DNA from: G963667675 sp963667675
GTDB taxonomy: Bacteria; Chloroflexota; Dehalococcoidia; Lucifugimonadales; UBA3495
Assembly: GCA_963667675.1 (NCBI GenBank)
Contig: OY763929.1
Location: forward strand, 2,480,001-2,544,000
Length of the DNA stretch: 64,000 nucleotides
Direction of reading: 5' to 3'
Part shown: positions 1-9,707 of the stretch, piece after piece
Layout: every line of letters starts with the position of its first letter
Position numbering within the stretch: position 1 is the first letter of the stretch
Translations under genes and position numbers: made by a program
Notes under the pieces: generated by a model
What the model saw: only the letters and a program-made list of their open reading frames with translations
Told to the model about the DNA's origin: nothing
Databases searched by the model: none

Positions 1-1110
1 CACGACGAGGTTCTCCAGGTTGTCAAGGGTGTACTCCAGGCCCTCAGGCCGCCGGCAAAGGTGGGTCTCCACATTGGCCAGGATAGGGTCTTCCGCCAAG
101 TAGTAGCGAATCATGTCGGGGACGAAGGCGTAGACGCTCTTGTCATCGGCGACGCCGGTGCCCGGCGCGTTGACCAAGGCGACGTTGCCCTGCTTGAAAG
201 CGTGGAGGAGGCCCGGAGTTCCCAGGAGGGAATCGGGCCGGAAGACCAGCGGGTCCAGGAAATCGTCGTCCACACGCCGGTAAATCACGTCGACCCTGCG
301 GAGGCCCGTGGTGGTCTTCATATAGACAAAGCCGTCGTTGACCAGCAGGTCGCGGCCTTCCACCAGTTCGGCGCCAATCTCGCGGGCCAGGAACATGTGC
401 TCGTAGAAAGCGGAGTTGTAGACCCCAGGGGTGAGCAAAGCGATGCACGGCTCGGAGCGTCCCGCCGGGGCGAGTTCCATAAGCGTCTCCCACAACAGGC
501 GTCCGTACTGCTCCACGTCCTGCACCCGGGAACTGCGGTACAGCCTCCGCAGGCTGGCCTTCACGGCCTTGCGGTTGGCAATCATGTAGGAGACGCCGGA
601 GGGGACTCGCAGGTTGTCTTCCAGCACCATGAAGCCATCATTGGTCCTGACAAGGTCGGTGCCGCAGATGGCAACCCAGACGCCCTGGGGAGCGGAAAAG
701 CCGCGCATTTCGACCCGGTATTGGGGGCAGTCGCGGACGACGTCCACGGGAATCACCCCATCGTCGATAATGCGGGCCTCACCGTAAACGTCTTCGAGAA
801 AGAGGTTCAGCGCCTTGATACGCTGGTCAAGGCCTTGCTCCAGGTGTCGCCACTCGGCGCCGGGGAGCACACGGGGCAGGCAGTCCACCGGAATTATCCG
901 CTCCCCGCCCTCTTCGTCGCCGTAGACGGTGAAGGAAATGCCCTCGTTGGAGAAAGACCGGGTGACGCGCTCTTGTATGCTGCTCAACTGCTCGGCGGAA
1001 AGCTGGTCTAAGGCTTCGTGGAGGTCCCGGCAATGTTCCCGAGGCGCGCCGCCGGGCTGGAACATCTCGTCGTAAATCGACGCATCGAGTTGGTAGCCAT
1101 CGAAGTCCAT
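1..1110 (-). CDS. Circularly permuted ATP-grasp protein (DUF404/DUF407 type), 3' end cut by window edge
   Basis: The frame is open from an ATG at 1110 down to the first base of the window, giving 370 residues with no stop, so the gene continues outside. The translation carries the hallmarks of the circularly permuted ATP-grasp type 2 family: YDEMF near residue 13, ISFTVYGDEEGGERIIPVD at 58-76, and LEDNLRVPSG at 163-172. Family members are about 480 residues and usually sit beside an alpha-E domain protein and a transglutaminase-like protease; those partners would lie beyond the left edge. The family is thought to ligate amino acids or peptides, but the substrate is unknown. An antisense open frame covers most of this gene and is a codon-bias artefact. 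Confidence 0.85.
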   Translation of the reverse strand, partial: MDFDGYQLDASIYDEMFQPGGAPREHCRDLHEALDQLSAEQLSSIQERVTRSFSNEGISFTVYGDEEGGERIIPVDCLPRVLPGAEWRHLEQGLDQRIKALNLFLEDVYGEARIIDDGVIPVDVVRDCPQYRVEMRGFSAPQGVWVAICGTDLVRTNDGFMVLEDNLRVPSGVSYMIANRKAVKASLRRLYRSSRVQDVEQYGRLLWETLMELAPAGRSEPCIALLTPGVYNSAFYEHMFLAREIGAELVEGRDLLVNDGFVYMKTTTGLRRVDVIYRRVDDDFLDPLVFRPDSLLGTPGLLHAFKQGNVALVNAPGTGVADDKSVYAFVPDMIRYYLAEDPILANVETHLCRRPEGLEYTLDNLENLVV

Positions 1111-1337
1111 GACAAGACAATATCATAGAGACGCCCCAGTTTACCAGACAGATTTGCCGGAGCAGCGTGGTCCGCCGGGACTCTGGATTGACAATCAACG
1201 GCGCGGCGGATAAGTTTAGGGCCTTCCCAGTCATTCTCCGGCGGCTTAACTTCTTTGGTGCATTGAGGATACGGCTGCCGGGAACAACTTGAAAGCGACA
1301 GCCCCAGGACGATTCGGTCCGCCGGGAGGGAGTCAGG

Positions 1338-2495
1338 ATGGCAGTTCAGCCCTTCGAGATACACGTGCCGGAAGAGACCCTTGCCGATTTGCGAGACCGG
1401 CTGTCCCGGACCCGCTGGCCCGATGAGATTTACGGGTCAGGGTGGGATTACGGGGCGAACCTGGCTTACATGAAGGAACTGGTGGATTACTGGCTGAACG
1501 ACTTTGATTGGCGCGCGCAGGAAAGGCTCATCAATTCCGTCAAGCACTACCGCACACAAGGCGACGGGCTGGGCATTCACTTCATCCATGAAAGGGGCAG
1601 GGGGCCCAACCCGATTCCACTGGTGATGACCCACGGCTGGCCCGGCTCGTTTTTCGAGATGCACAAGATCATACCCCTGCTGACCGACCCGGCGAGTCAC
1701 GGCGGGGACCCTGAGGACTCGTTCGACGTGGTGGTCCCGTCGATGCCGGGGTATGGATTCTCTGACCCCGTCCATGAGCGAGGCATGCACGCATTCAAAG
1801 TATCGGACCTGTGGGCCAAGCTGATGACCGAGGAGTTGGGCTATGAGAAATTCGGGGCCCAGGGCGGCGACTGGGGCGGCAACGTCACCTCTTACCTGGG
1901 GTTCGCCTATCCTGAGCGGTTGATAGGCATTCACTTGACCGCGCTGCACAGCCCATCGCCGTATTTGGGCCCCGGTTCGAGGGCGCTATCGGAGCAAGAG
2001 AAGGCGTTGCAGGAAGCCAAGGCGCGGTGGAGCCAGACTGAGAGCGGGTACAGCCGCATTCAGGGGACCAAGCCGCAGACCCTATCTTACGGGATGAACG
2101 ACTCCCCGGCAGGCACAGCCGCCTGGCTGGTGGAGAAATACCGGTCGTGGAGCGATTGCGGCGGAGATATCGAGAGCAGTTACACCAAGGACGAGCTTCT
2201 TACCACCGTGATGATCTACTGGGTCACCGAGACGTTCAACTCGGCCGCCCGCCTCTATTACGAGACGCAGAACAATAACTGGGAGATGAAGGAGGGGGAG
2301 CTGGTCGAGACTCCGGTTGGCATAGCCAGCTTTCCCAAGGAGATTAATCCGCCGCCCAGGGAATGGGCCGAACGGAGCTTCAAGAACATCCTGCGCTGGA
2401 CCGACATGCCGAGGGGCGGCCACTTTTCCGCCTTGGAAGAGCCTGAACTGCTGGCGGAGGACATAAAGGGGTTTTTCCGGGGCCTGCGGGGCTAG
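1338..2495 (+). CDS. Epoxide hydrolase, alpha/beta-hydrolase fold with EPHN domain
   Basis: 385 residues. The N-terminal 100 residues match the epoxide hydrolase N-terminal (EPHN) domain seen in microsomal-type enzymes, followed by an alpha/beta-hydrolase core. The oxyanion-hole motif HGWPGS is at 99-104, the nucleophile Asp178 lies in QGGDWGG, and the likely catalytic His is in RGGHFSALEEP near residue 365. These enzymes open epoxides to diols through an aspartyl ester intermediate. The start at 1338 follows a GGGAGGG ribosome site at a normal distance. It is transcribed away from the ATP-grasp gene and ends about 40 bases before the convergent HAD gene. Cytoplasmic; no signal peptide. A dehalogenase is less likely because of the EPHN domain and length. 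Confidence 0.9.
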   Translation: MAVQPFEIHVPEETLADLRDRLSRTRWPDEIYGSGWDYGANLAYMKELVDYWLNDFDWRAQERLINSVKHYRTQGDGLGIHFIHERGRGPNPIPLVMTHGWPGSFFEMHKIIPLLTDPASHGGDPEDSFDVVVPSMPGYGFSDPVHERGMHAFKVSDLWAKLMTEELGYEKFGAQGGDWGGNVTSYLGFAYPERLIGIHLTALHSPSPYLGPGSRALSEQEKALQEAKARWSQTESGYSRIQGTKPQTLSYGMNDSPAGTAAWLVEKYRSWSDCGGDIESSYTKDELLTTVMIYWVTETFNSAARLYYETQNNNWEMKEGELVETPVGIASFPKEINPPPREWAERSFKNILRWTDMPRGGHFSALEEPELLAEDIKGFFRGLRG

Positions 2496-2537
2496 GGGGC
2501 TCAGCACCCACGGTAACCCCGAACAAGTGGGCCAAGG

Positions 2538-3293
2538 CTAATCGGGTAACGGCGGACGCAGCACCAACTCCTCGATAGCAACGGCTAGCCCGTCTTCTTC
2601 TACGGGCGGGGCGACATAGTCCGCGATGGCCTTCAACTCGGCTGGGGCGTTGCCCATGGCGACACCGAGGCCGCACAAGCGCAGCAATGGGATATCATTG
2701 TAGCTGTCGCCGGCGGCCATCATGTCGGCGGAGTCCACCTTAATCATGCCGGACAAGTGGAGGGCGGCGGCGGCCTTGTCTACGTGAGACGTTGTGTAAT
2801 CCACCGCCCAAAAGCCGTTGTAGGGCAGGTAGACCTTCACCACGTGCAAACCAGGGTTGCCGGCAAAGCGTCGGACCAAGTCGTCTGCGGCTTCTTCGTC
2901 CAAGTCCAGAGCAGAGATGCGGACCATGTTCCAATGGGTGATTTGAGCGTAGCCGGTGACAGAACTGCCAGGATAGGTGGCGATGAACTCGGCTTGATCC
3001 CTTTGCAGGGCGCGGATGATCTTCCGAGCGTGCGCCGGGTGCAGCGGCCGGGTCCAAAGCGGCTGGCCGCTGACAGGGTCCAGGATGGCCGCTCCTCCGT
3101 CGCAAATCTGGGGTGTCGTAAGACCCAACTGCCGGGCGTACTTGATGGTGTGCACGGCCTCGCGGCCAGTGGCTATGGACACCGGAATCAGTTGCGCCAA
3201 CTGGGTGACCGCCCGGTATACCCTGGGAGAGATCCGTTCATCGCTGCCAAGCAGCGTTCCGTCCAGATCAATCACCGCAGCCCGGATTGTCAC
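2538..3293 (-). CDS. HAD-superfamily phosphatase, Cof-like (subclass IIB)
   Basis: 251 residues from a GTG start. The nucleophile motif DLDGTLL begins at Asp9, with Asp11 as the acid/base. The cap domain sits between motifs II and III, as in Cof/YbiV-type enzymes, and the metal-binding motif GDSYNDIPLL comes near residue 196. Such enzymes dephosphorylate sugar phosphates, nucleotides or pyridoxal phosphate, and the specificity cannot be read here. It points toward the epoxide hydrolase gene and away from the FAH gene, so it is probably a single-gene unit sharing a divergent promoter region with the latter. Confidence 0.88.
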   Translation of the reverse strand: MTIRAAVIDLDGTLLGSDERISPRVYRAVTQLAQLIPVSIATGREAVHTIKYARQLGLTTPQICDGGAAILDPVSGQPLWTRPLHPAHARKIIRALQRDQAEFIATYPGSSVTGYAQITHWNMVRISALDLDEEAADDLVRRFAGNPGLHVVKVYLPYNGFWAVDYTTSHVDKAAAALHLSGMIKVDSADMMAAGDSYNDIPLLRLCGLGVAMGNAPAELKAIADYVAPPVEEDGLAVAIEELVLRPPLPD

Positions 3294-3465
3294 AGTATGG
3301 AACCTGATATTGTCACATGACGAACGGCCGGCATTGGGGCCTTTCCGGGAGACAAATTACGCAGCCTGGGAGTCGCTGACGATTAGCACCACACTATACC
3401 GTTGGAGGTCCCGGTTGCCAAGAAAATTCCGAGGAATCCAGCTTCCCGACAACCGGATTTCTCCC

Positions 3466-3494
3466 TTGCGGCTAGGCTCAGGAAGGGTTAAAAT
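3466..3494 (+). promoter_or_regulatory. Putative sigma-70 promoter of the FAH-family gene
   Basis: TTGCGG at 3466-3471 and TAAAAT at 3489-3494 are 17 bases apart, about 45 bases ahead of the FAH-family start. The match is by eye only. Confidence 0.45.
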
Positions 3495-3539
3495 CGTCGC
3501 CTGATACCCCTCGTGAAGACCTACGGGAGCTGGGCGTAA

Positions 3540-4346
3540 ATGAAGCTGGCGCGTTTTCGGGCTGACAGGCGGGTAGCCTACGGCGTTGTCGAAGATGACG
3601 AGATAGTTGAAATCAGGGGGAGCATCTACACCCGGTTCCGCATGACCGACACCAGGCACAAGTTGGAGAAGGTGAGGTTACTGGCCCCGACGGATCCCAC
3701 GGGAATACTGGGGCCGGGGTTGAATTTCGCCGACCGCCTGGAGTTTGCGGCGTCGATTTATGAGAACGGAAAGGGCCCGTCTAACTTGCCGGAACACCCA
3801 GAGCCCTGGATGAAGGGGCGTGGTTCAATGATTGGGCACATGGACTCGATCATCATTCCCAGGGATTCCGAGGGGCAGATACATTATGAAGGGGAGGCGG
3901 TGGCGGTAATCGGCAAAATGTGCCGCCGGGTGACTCCAGACCAGGCCGGAAGGTTCATCCTGGGGTATACCTGCGGAAACGACGTTAGCGACCGCACTTG
4001 GCAAAGGGACGACCGGACTTCGTGGCGGGCCAAGGGAGCGGATACCTTTGCTCCGGTGGGACCGTGGGTAGAGACCGATATCGACCCGCAGCAGCTTGAG
4101 CTTACGGTGAGGCTGAACGGCGAGGAAAAACAGCGGGCCCACACCAAGGACATGCTGTTCCCGTTCCACGAAATCGTCAGCTACATAAGCCAACACGTAA
4201 CCCTGCGCCCCGGGGACCTGGTCTACTCGGGCACCACAGGTTCCACGTCGCCAATGAAGCCGGGGGACACCGTGGAGGTCGAGATTTCGGGCATCGGAGT
4301 GTTGCGCAACCCGGTGACCGAGGAGTTCGACGCTACGGCGATTTAG
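3540..4346 (+). CDS. Fumarylacetoacetate hydrolase (FAH) family protein
   Basis: 268 residues with the FAH C-terminal domain fold. The metal site is visible as HYEGEAVAVIGK (two Glu), followed by GNDVSDRTWQ, which supplies the Asp. The C-terminal signature GDTVEVEISGIGVLRNPV is typical. Family members cleave C-C bonds in fumarylpyruvate, acylpyruvates or homoprotocatechuate intermediates, or decarboxylate oxaloacetate, using Mg or Mn. The exact substrate is not decidable. The nitroreductase start is 34 bases downstream on the same strand, so the two are probably cotranscribed. Confidence 0.9.
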   Translation: MKLARFRADRRVAYGVVEDDEIVEIRGSIYTRFRMTDTRHKLEKVRLLAPTDPTGILGPGLNFADRLEFAASIYENGKGPSNLPEHPEPWMKGRGSMIGHMDSIIIPRDSEGQIHYEGEAVAVIGKMCRRVTPDQAGRFILGYTCGNDVSDRTWQRDDRTSWRAKGADTFAPVGPWVETDIDPQQLELTVRLNGEEKQRAHTKDMLFPFHEIVSYISQHVTLRPGDLVYSGTTGSTSPMKPGDTVEVEISGIGVLRNPVTEEFDATAI

Positions 4347-4379
4347 GCCGCGTAGACCACTTTGGGGTAGGAGACACCC

Positions 4380-4991
4380 GTGACCGAGGGAATTGACCTG
4401 TTCGAGGCCATAAGCACCCAAAGAGCCATCCGGTCTTTCAAGCCAGACCCCATTCCGGACCAAATCATCAACAGACTGCTGCAGGCCGCCGTCAAGGCGC
4501 CGTCGGGAGGGGTCAACCAAGACTGGCGGTTCATCGTCATTCGGGACCCGGAAATCCGCCGCAAAATCGGCGACATGTACCGGGCAGGGCCTGACTTTGT
4601 GATTCGCCCAGACATGACAGCGCAGCAACGCCGTGTGTACGCCTCAGCCCAAGGGCTTGAGGACAATATGGAGCAGGCGCCGGTGTTGATTCTTGCCTGC
4701 GTTAGGGTTTACCCAGGCTACTCCGCTTGGTGGGGAGCCAACATCTACCCTGCCGTCCAGAACGTGCTTCTGGCGGCCAGAGGACTGGGGCTGGGCAGCG
4801 TTTTGACCACCCGTGCAATGCAATATGAAGAGGAATTCAAGAAGTTGCTGGACATACCCGATGACTTTCAGGTAGCAGCCTTGCTGCCGATAGGGTTGCC
4901 CGCCGAGGGAGTCGGGTACGGGCCGACAAGACGCAATCCCATAGAGGAAATTGCATTTAGCGACCGGTGGGGAAATCCCTGGCAGGCTTGA
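4380..4991 (+). CDS. Nitroreductase-family FMN oxidoreductase
   Basis: 203 residues from a GTG start preceded by AGGAGA. The N-terminal AISTQRAIRSFKPDPI is the FMN phosphate-binding start of the nitroreductase fold, and PSGGVNQDWRFIVIRD continues it. The middle ARGLGLGSVLTTR and the C-terminal LLPIGLPAEG are also conserved. Family members use NAD(P)H to reduce nitroaromatics, quinones or enones, and some are dehalogenases. It follows the FAH-family gene on the same strand, which fits a small catabolic unit. It ends about 45 bases before the convergent transporter operon. Confidence 0.88.
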   Translation: MTEGIDLFEAISTQRAIRSFKPDPIPDQIINRLLQAAVKAPSGGVNQDWRFIVIRDPEIRRKIGDMYRAGPDFVIRPDMTAQQRRVYASAQGLEDNMEQAPVLILACVRVYPGYSAWWGANIYPAVQNVLLAARGLGLGSVLTTRAMQYEEEFKKLLDIPDDFQVAALLPIGLPAEGVGYGPTRRNPIEEIAFSDRWGNPWQA

Positions 4992-5037
4992 GCGTTTTGC
5001 GGCGAGGAGCCGCTGCTCAGCAATCCGCAGGCGGGTC

Positions 5038-7134
5038 TTAGGACGCCGACGCTTCCGTCACCACAGAGGCGCCGCCGTCAACCTGGAGCGCGGCCAACTC
5101 TTCCAACGGAATGTGGCAGTTAATCAGGTGTCCACCGTCGGGGGATGTCTGCGTCGGCGGTGGTGTATCGTCGCAAACTGGACCCACTTTCCTAGGGCAA
5201 CGGCCGGCGAAGAAACAGCCGGTGAATTCGGCCCGCATGGTGGGCACGGCCCCAGACAACCGTATGGCCGTAGGCTCGGCGTCGGGGTCCGGGATGGGCG
5301 CCGCCGACATCAGGGCTTCCGTGTAGGGGTGGGATGGTAGGTTCAACACGTTCTTGGCAGGGCCAGCCTCGGCTACGTGTCCTGCGTACAACACCAGGAT
5401 ATCGTCGGAGAGGTAGCGCACGACACCCAAGTCGTGGGTGATGAAAACGTAGGAAGTGTTGGTGTCCTGCTGGTGGGAGCGCAAGAGGTTCAGGACCTGG
5501 GCCTGAACGGACACGTCCAAGGCGGACACGGCTTCATCGGCGACTACCAAGTCCGGCGAGGCGGCGAAGGCGCCAGCGATGGCTACCCGTTGCTGCTCTC
5601 CACCGCTGAGTTCGCCGGGATGCCTGTTCAGATACGCAGGGTCAAGGCCCACGGCCTGTAGAAGTTCCCCAGCGCGCTTTTCGCTGTCGCGCTTGTTCAA
5701 TCGAGAAAACTTGCGCAGCGCCCGGACGATGGCGTGGCGGATTGACAGCTTGGGGTTCAGGGAGGCCTGCGGGTTCTGGAACACCATACGCATGGCCGCT
5801 CGCTGGTCCCGAGTCCTGCCTTCGACTGCGGGCGCCAGTTCTTGGCCTTGGAGATCCAGGCCGCCCTGGTCCCGGGGCACCAGGCCGACTATGGCCCGGG
5901 CGACGGTGGTCTTGCCAGAGCCGCTCTCGCCAACTATGCCCAAGGTACGGCCAAGGCCTACCTTGAAATCCACGCCTGTGACGGCCCGTACCGGCGGCCT
6001 GACCCGGGGGCCGAAGAAGAAGTACTTTCTTCCCCAATTGCCGTAGAAGCGGCGCATACCGGTTGCCGTCAGCACCGGCTCTTGCTGGACGCGCTCGGTT
6101 TCGACGTTGGTGTCCAACTCGCCCCAAATGCCGGGGGCGACGTCACCGGGGTAGAGGCAACGGGACAAATGGCCGTCCCCGGCGTCTTGCAACGGCGGGG
6201 CCTGGCTGCCGCAGGCGTCCTGAGCGATAGGACACCTGGAGACGAAAAGGCAGGCGTCAGGCGCAGGGTCGTTGGCTGAGTAGACGGTACCGGGAATGCG
6301 ACTAAGTTGGACGACCTCTCCGGATTCACCGGGCGGCTTGGGCACGCAGCTAAGCAATCCAGTGGTGTAGGGATGTTTGGAATCCTTGAACAACTCCCGA
6401 ACCGGCGCCTCTTCCACGGTTTCGCCGCCGTACATTACAACGACCCGGTCGGCCACGGTTGCGATGACGCCCAAGTTGTGGCTCACATACAGGATGCCGG
6501 CGTTGATACGCTGCTTAAGGTCTACGACTAGCTCCAAGATGGTTGCCTCGGTGGTGACGTCCAGCCCGGTGGTCGGCTCGTCCATGATAAGCAGGTCGGG
6601 GTCGCAGGCCAACGCCATAGCGATGACCACCCGCTGCTGCATACCGCCGCTGAGTTCGTGGGGATAGCGGCGACCGACTGTCTCGGGGTCAGCCAGGCGC
6701 ACACTCTCGAACAACTCCACCATCCGCCGGCGGCTCTGTTCGGAGTCCAAGTCCGTGTGCTCGCGCAGGACCTCTTGGAGCTGGGGGCCCACTCTCATGG
6801 TGGGATTCAACGCCGTCGCGGGGTCCTGGTAGACCATGGCGATGCGGTTGCCACGCAGGTTGCGCAGTTCGTCGGGGCCCATTTGGGCAACGTCCTGGCC
6901 TTCAAAGAGAATCTGACCGTCGACCTGAGTGACACCCGGCAGGTAGCCCATGACGGCGAATGCAGAGGTGGACTTACCGCATCCCGATTCTCCGACAACA
7001 CCCAGCACCTCGCCGCGGCGGACGTCGAACGATGCATCCCGCACCGCCCGGACGGTGCCCCTGGGAGTGAAGAAGGTAACGCCCAGGTGCTCAACCTGGA
7101 GCAGAGGCGTTCCGTTGGCTGACTGGCTGCTCAA
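5038..7134 (-). CDS. Fused dipeptide/oligopeptide ABC transporter ATPase (DppD-DppF type)
   Basis: 698 residues holding two complete ABC ATPase domains. The first has Walker A GESGCGKST, the signature LSGGMQQR and Walker B LLIMDEPTTGLD. The second has GESGSGKTT, LSGGEQQR and LVVADEAVSALD. Each half ends with the oligopeptide/dipeptide C-terminal Cys-containing extension (CLFVSRCPIAQDAC and CFFAGRCPRKVG), as in DppD/DppF. The usual pair of separate subunits is therefore one polypeptide here. The start is a TTG overlapping the stop of the upstream permease gene in TTGA, indicating translational coupling. It powers import with the two permeases and probably one or both lipoproteins at 12.4-16.3 kb. 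Confidence 0.93.
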   Translation of the reverse strand: MSSQSANGTPLLQVEHLGVTFFTPRGTVRAVRDASFDVRRGEVLGVVGESGCGKSTSAFAVMGYLPGVTQVDGQILFEGQDVAQMGPDELRNLRGNRIAMVYQDPATALNPTMRVGPQLQEVLREHTDLDSEQSRRRMVELFESVRLADPETVGRRYPHELSGGMQQRVVIAMALACDPDLLIMDEPTTGLDVTTEATILELVVDLKQRINAGILYVSHNLGVIATVADRVVVMYGGETVEEAPVRELFKDSKHPYTTGLLSCVPKPPGESGEVVQLSRIPGTVYSANDPAPDACLFVSRCPIAQDACGSQAPPLQDAGDGHLSRCLYPGDVAPGIWGELDTNVETERVQQEPVLTATGMRRFYGNWGRKYFFFGPRVRPPVRAVTGVDFKVGLGRTLGIVGESGSGKTTVARAIVGLVPRDQGGLDLQGQELAPAVEGRTRDQRAAMRMVFQNPQASLNPKLSIRHAIVRALRKFSRLNKRDSEKRAGELLQAVGLDPAYLNRHPGELSGGEQQRVAIAGAFAASPDLVVADEAVSALDVSVQAQVLNLLRSHQQDTNTSYVFITHDLGVVRYLSDDILVLYAGHVAEAGPAKNVLNLPSHPYTEALMSAAPIPDPDAEPTAIRLSGAVPTMRAEFTGCFFAGRCPRKVGPVCDDTPPPTQTSPDGGHLINCHIPLEELAALQVDGGASVVTEASAS

Positions 7135-8321
7135 CTGGTTATCTCCCTGGGCAGGCCGCTGGCCTGTCTAATGCCGTCTGCCAGAAGGTTGACGCCCACC
7201 ACAAGAGAGGAAATGGCCCCTGCCGGCGCTAGCACGATCCACGGAGAGTCGGCGATGTACGTACGGCCTTCACCGATCATAACGCCCCAATCAGCTGTCC
7301 CCGGTTCAGGGCCCAAGCCCAGGAATCCCAGTGAGGAGACTATGAGTATGGAGTAGCTCAACCGGACCGCGAGTTCAACGGCCAGGACCGTCATGGCGTT
7401 GGGCAGGATCTCCCGGAAGATGATGTAGGCTGCCGATTCTCCCCGCAGCCGGGCAGACATCACAAATTCCTGGTTCTTCGCCTTGAGGGTGATGCTGCGC
7501 ATTACCCTGGAAATGCCCGGCAGAAAGACGATGCCCACGGTGATCACGATGAGCACGTTCGTCCATTGATCATTGAGCCAGCCCCAAGGAGCATCCCTGT
7601 CGCCCAGGGTGACTAGTATCAGAAGGGTCAACAGAAGCCCCGGGAAGGCCATCATTGCATCGACGATGCGCATCACCACTTCGTCAATTTTGCCACCCTT
7701 GTAGCCGCTACCCATTCCTACCACAGTGCCCAGGAAGATGCCCAATAACGCACCACACAAGGATATCAATATCAGGGAGCGCGCGCCGGCCAAGGTGCGG
7801 CTGAAAGTGTCGAATCCGTAGTTATCGGTGCCGAACCAGTACCGCTTACTCCCCTCGATAGTCGTTACCTCGTAGGGTGCTGCCCCCGGTTGGTTTAAAG
7901 TCCAACTGCTCCCTTCCTGCACCGTAGAAACCGTGGCGGCGTCAGTCAAATTACTGAGCGGGGATGCTACTGCGAACCCCTTTCGGAATTCTTCGGAAAG
8001 TACGCCGTTGTCTAAAGCCTGTAACGTTTCAGACCCGGCCACTATCACGTACTTGCCCACCGACAGGAATTCCTGCTTCCATGCCGGGGCAACAAACTGG
8101 TGTTCCGCCCGGATGTCCGTGGGGCTATAAGGGGCCAGCCACGGTCCGAAAATGGCCACGAACGCGTGGGCCAGTACGATAGGAAGACCTATGCGTCCCG
8201 AAGTTGTGCCCAGAGCAAGCCTGAGGAAGTTCCGGAGCCCTCGGCCCACCGCCGACAGCGATGCCCCGGCGGACCTGACCACCCCGGTATAAATCTCACC
8301 GGTGAATGCGGGGCTGGCCAT
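7131..8321 (-). CDS. Peptide-type ABC transporter permease (DppC-like)
   Basis: 396 residues with several hydrophobic segments. The EAA loop is recognisable (MSARLRGESAAYIIFREILPN), as is the conserved SILIVSSLGFLGLGPEP near the end, which is diagnostic of the DppC/OppC family. It is longer than the roughly 300 usual because of an inserted soluble stretch between the first membrane segment and the core. The start overlaps the stop of the upstream permease by one base, and its own stop overlaps the ATPase start, so the three genes form one tight operon. Confidence 0.92.
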   Translation of the reverse strand: MASPAFTGEIYTGVVRSAGASLSAVGRGLRNFLRLALGTTSGRIGLPIVLAHAFVAIFGPWLAPYSPTDIRAEHQFVAPAWKQEFLSVGKYVIVAGSETLQALDNGVLSEEFRKGFAVASPLSNLTDAATVSTVQEGSSWTLNQPGAAPYEVTTIEGSKRYWFGTDNYGFDTFSRTLAGARSLILISLCGALLGIFLGTVVGMGSGYKGGKIDEVVMRIVDAMMAFPGLLLTLLILVTLGDRDAPWGWLNDQWTNVLIVITVGIVFLPGISRVMRSITLKAKNQEFVMSARLRGESAAYIIFREILPNAMTVLAVELAVRLSYSILIVSSLGFLGLGPEPGTADWGVMIGEGRTYIADSPWIVLAPAGAISSLVVGVNLLADGIRQASGLPREITS

Positions 8322-9292
8322 CAGGCGTACCTAATCCTGGGGTCCAAGTAAGCGTACAACAAGTCCGCCACCAGGTTGCCTACGGTATAGGCGCCGGCAA
8401 TAATCAGCACCAGACCCTGCAACAATGGTTGGTCATCGGCATTGATTGAGGCCAACAGCAACTGCCCAAGGCCCGGATAGGAAAACACGGTCTCAACGAT
8501 GATGAGGCCGGCCAGCAGCCACCCGGACATCTGGGCCACGACGCTGATGGTGGGCAGCAAGGCGTTGGGAACAGCGTGTCGAAGCACCACCCGGCGCATG
8601 GGGATACCCTTCAGGATTGCAGTGCGCACATAGTTGCTCTGCATCACTTCGATGACGTTGGCCCGAGTCATGCGCATGATATAGGCGAATACCACAAAGG
8701 TAAGGGTGAGGACGGGCATAACGAGGATCTTGGGGTTGGTCAGCGGGGTTTCACCTTCGGCAATGGTGCTGAGGGTCGGCAACAGGTCCAACTCCGAGGC
8801 GAGGATCAATATGAGCAAACTCCCGGTGACAAACTCCGGCAGGGATATTCCGACCATGGCGACGGCGCTGACAATACGGTCACCGATGGAGTCGGGGCGC
8901 ACCCCGGCCCAAATCCCGACGAGCACCGCCGTTGGGACCGCCGCAAAGAAGGCGATAACGGCGAGGGTTACGGAGTACCAGAAGCGGTGCCCAATAACTT
9001 CCGTAACCGGCCGGAGCTGGTTGAAGGAGTATCCAAAATCGCCAAGAATGACGCCGCCGCTGCCGTCGCCAGGATCTACTCCGGCAATCCAGTCCAAGTA
9101 CCGCACGGGGGCGGAGCGGTCCAAGTCCCATTCGGCCATACAGGCTCTATAACTGTCCGGAGTAATAAACCGCCCCAGCTTTTTCGTGCAGGCGTCACCG
9201 GGCAGCACCTCTCCCGCAATGAAGATTGCGACGGAGACCAGCACCAAAGTGAGAACGATCAAGCTCAGGCGTACGGCCAGGAAGCGCGCCAT
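8321..9292 (-). CDS. Peptide-type ABC transporter permease (DppB-like)
   Basis: 323 residues. The N-terminal membrane segment is followed by a short periplasmic stretch and the BPD permease core. AILKGIPMRRVVLRHAVPNAL is the EAA motif of DppB/OppB, and ETVFSYPGLGQLLLASI near residue 260 is characteristic. It is the first gene of the transporter operon. The family-5 solute-binding lipoproteins that would feed it are encoded upstream on the same strand, beyond the CoA transferase gene. Confidence 0.92.
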   Translation of the reverse strand: MARFLAVRLSLIVLTLVLVSVAIFIAGEVLPGDACTKKLGRFITPDSYRACMAEWDLDRSAPVRYLDWIAGVDPGDGSGGVILGDFGYSFNQLRPVTEVIGHRFWYSVTLAVIAFFAAVPTAVLVGIWAGVRPDSIGDRIVSAVAMVGISLPEFVTGSLLILILASELDLLPTLSTIAEGETPLTNPKILVMPVLTLTFVVFAYIMRMTRANVIEVMQSNYVRTAILKGIPMRRVVLRHAVPNALLPTISVVAQMSGWLLAGLIIVETVFSYPGLGQLLLASINADDQPLLQGLVLIIAGAYTVGNLVADLLYAYLDPRIRYA

Positions 9293-9707
9293 AGGTTTAC
9301 CGGCCTCTCACGTCAGCAACGCCGGGGCATAATTGGCGGCAACGGGACCTTCGAATCTTTCCGGCCCTGACCATCTTCTCAGGACAGACGGGCCAGAGGA
9401 CGGAGGCGTGCGATGCACCGGCGGGCCTTGAAACGGCCCTTTCTTTATTCGTTGACAAGCCCATCATTTCAACACCTTACTTGGAATATACGAGGAGGAG
9501 AAAATGGTGGATTGCCACTGGGACACCGGAAAGTCAAACCAGACTATCAGGCGATTTGCGCTCTGTCAATCAACCGGCCCGTCACTGCATACTCTCGCAG
9601 AAGGTCTTTTCAGCCAGCCAGGCCGTCAACTAGACTGTGCCGGCAGAGACGCGCAACCTGCAATGCAACTTGATAAAGCGTGAACGGGATCGAACCGAGA
9701 CCGGAGA
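9293..9707. other. Gene-free spacer between the permease and CoA-transferase genes
   Basis: About 415 bases without a convincing gene. It contains a short stem-loop at 9423-9439 and no tRNA: a T-loop-like stretch near 9690 lacks a 5-bp T stem. It presumably holds the promoter of the transporter operon, but I could not assign -35/-10 boxes with confidence. Confidence 0.4.
9423..9446 (+). terminator. Small stem-loop with T-rich tail
   Basis: GGGCC and GGCCC flank a 7-base loop and are followed by TTTCTTT on the plus strand. It resembles an intrinsic terminator, but no plus-strand gene ends nearby, so it may close a short unannotated transcript or be chance. Confidence 0.3.

Noticed and set aside
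61..1011. 316-residue plus-strand frame at the left edge
   Set aside because: It mirrors the ATP-grasp gene on the minus strand, which carries well-conserved family motifs.
9413..9673. 86-residue plus-strand frame in the spacer
   Set aside because: No ribosome site, arginine-rich shadow-like composition and no family pattern.
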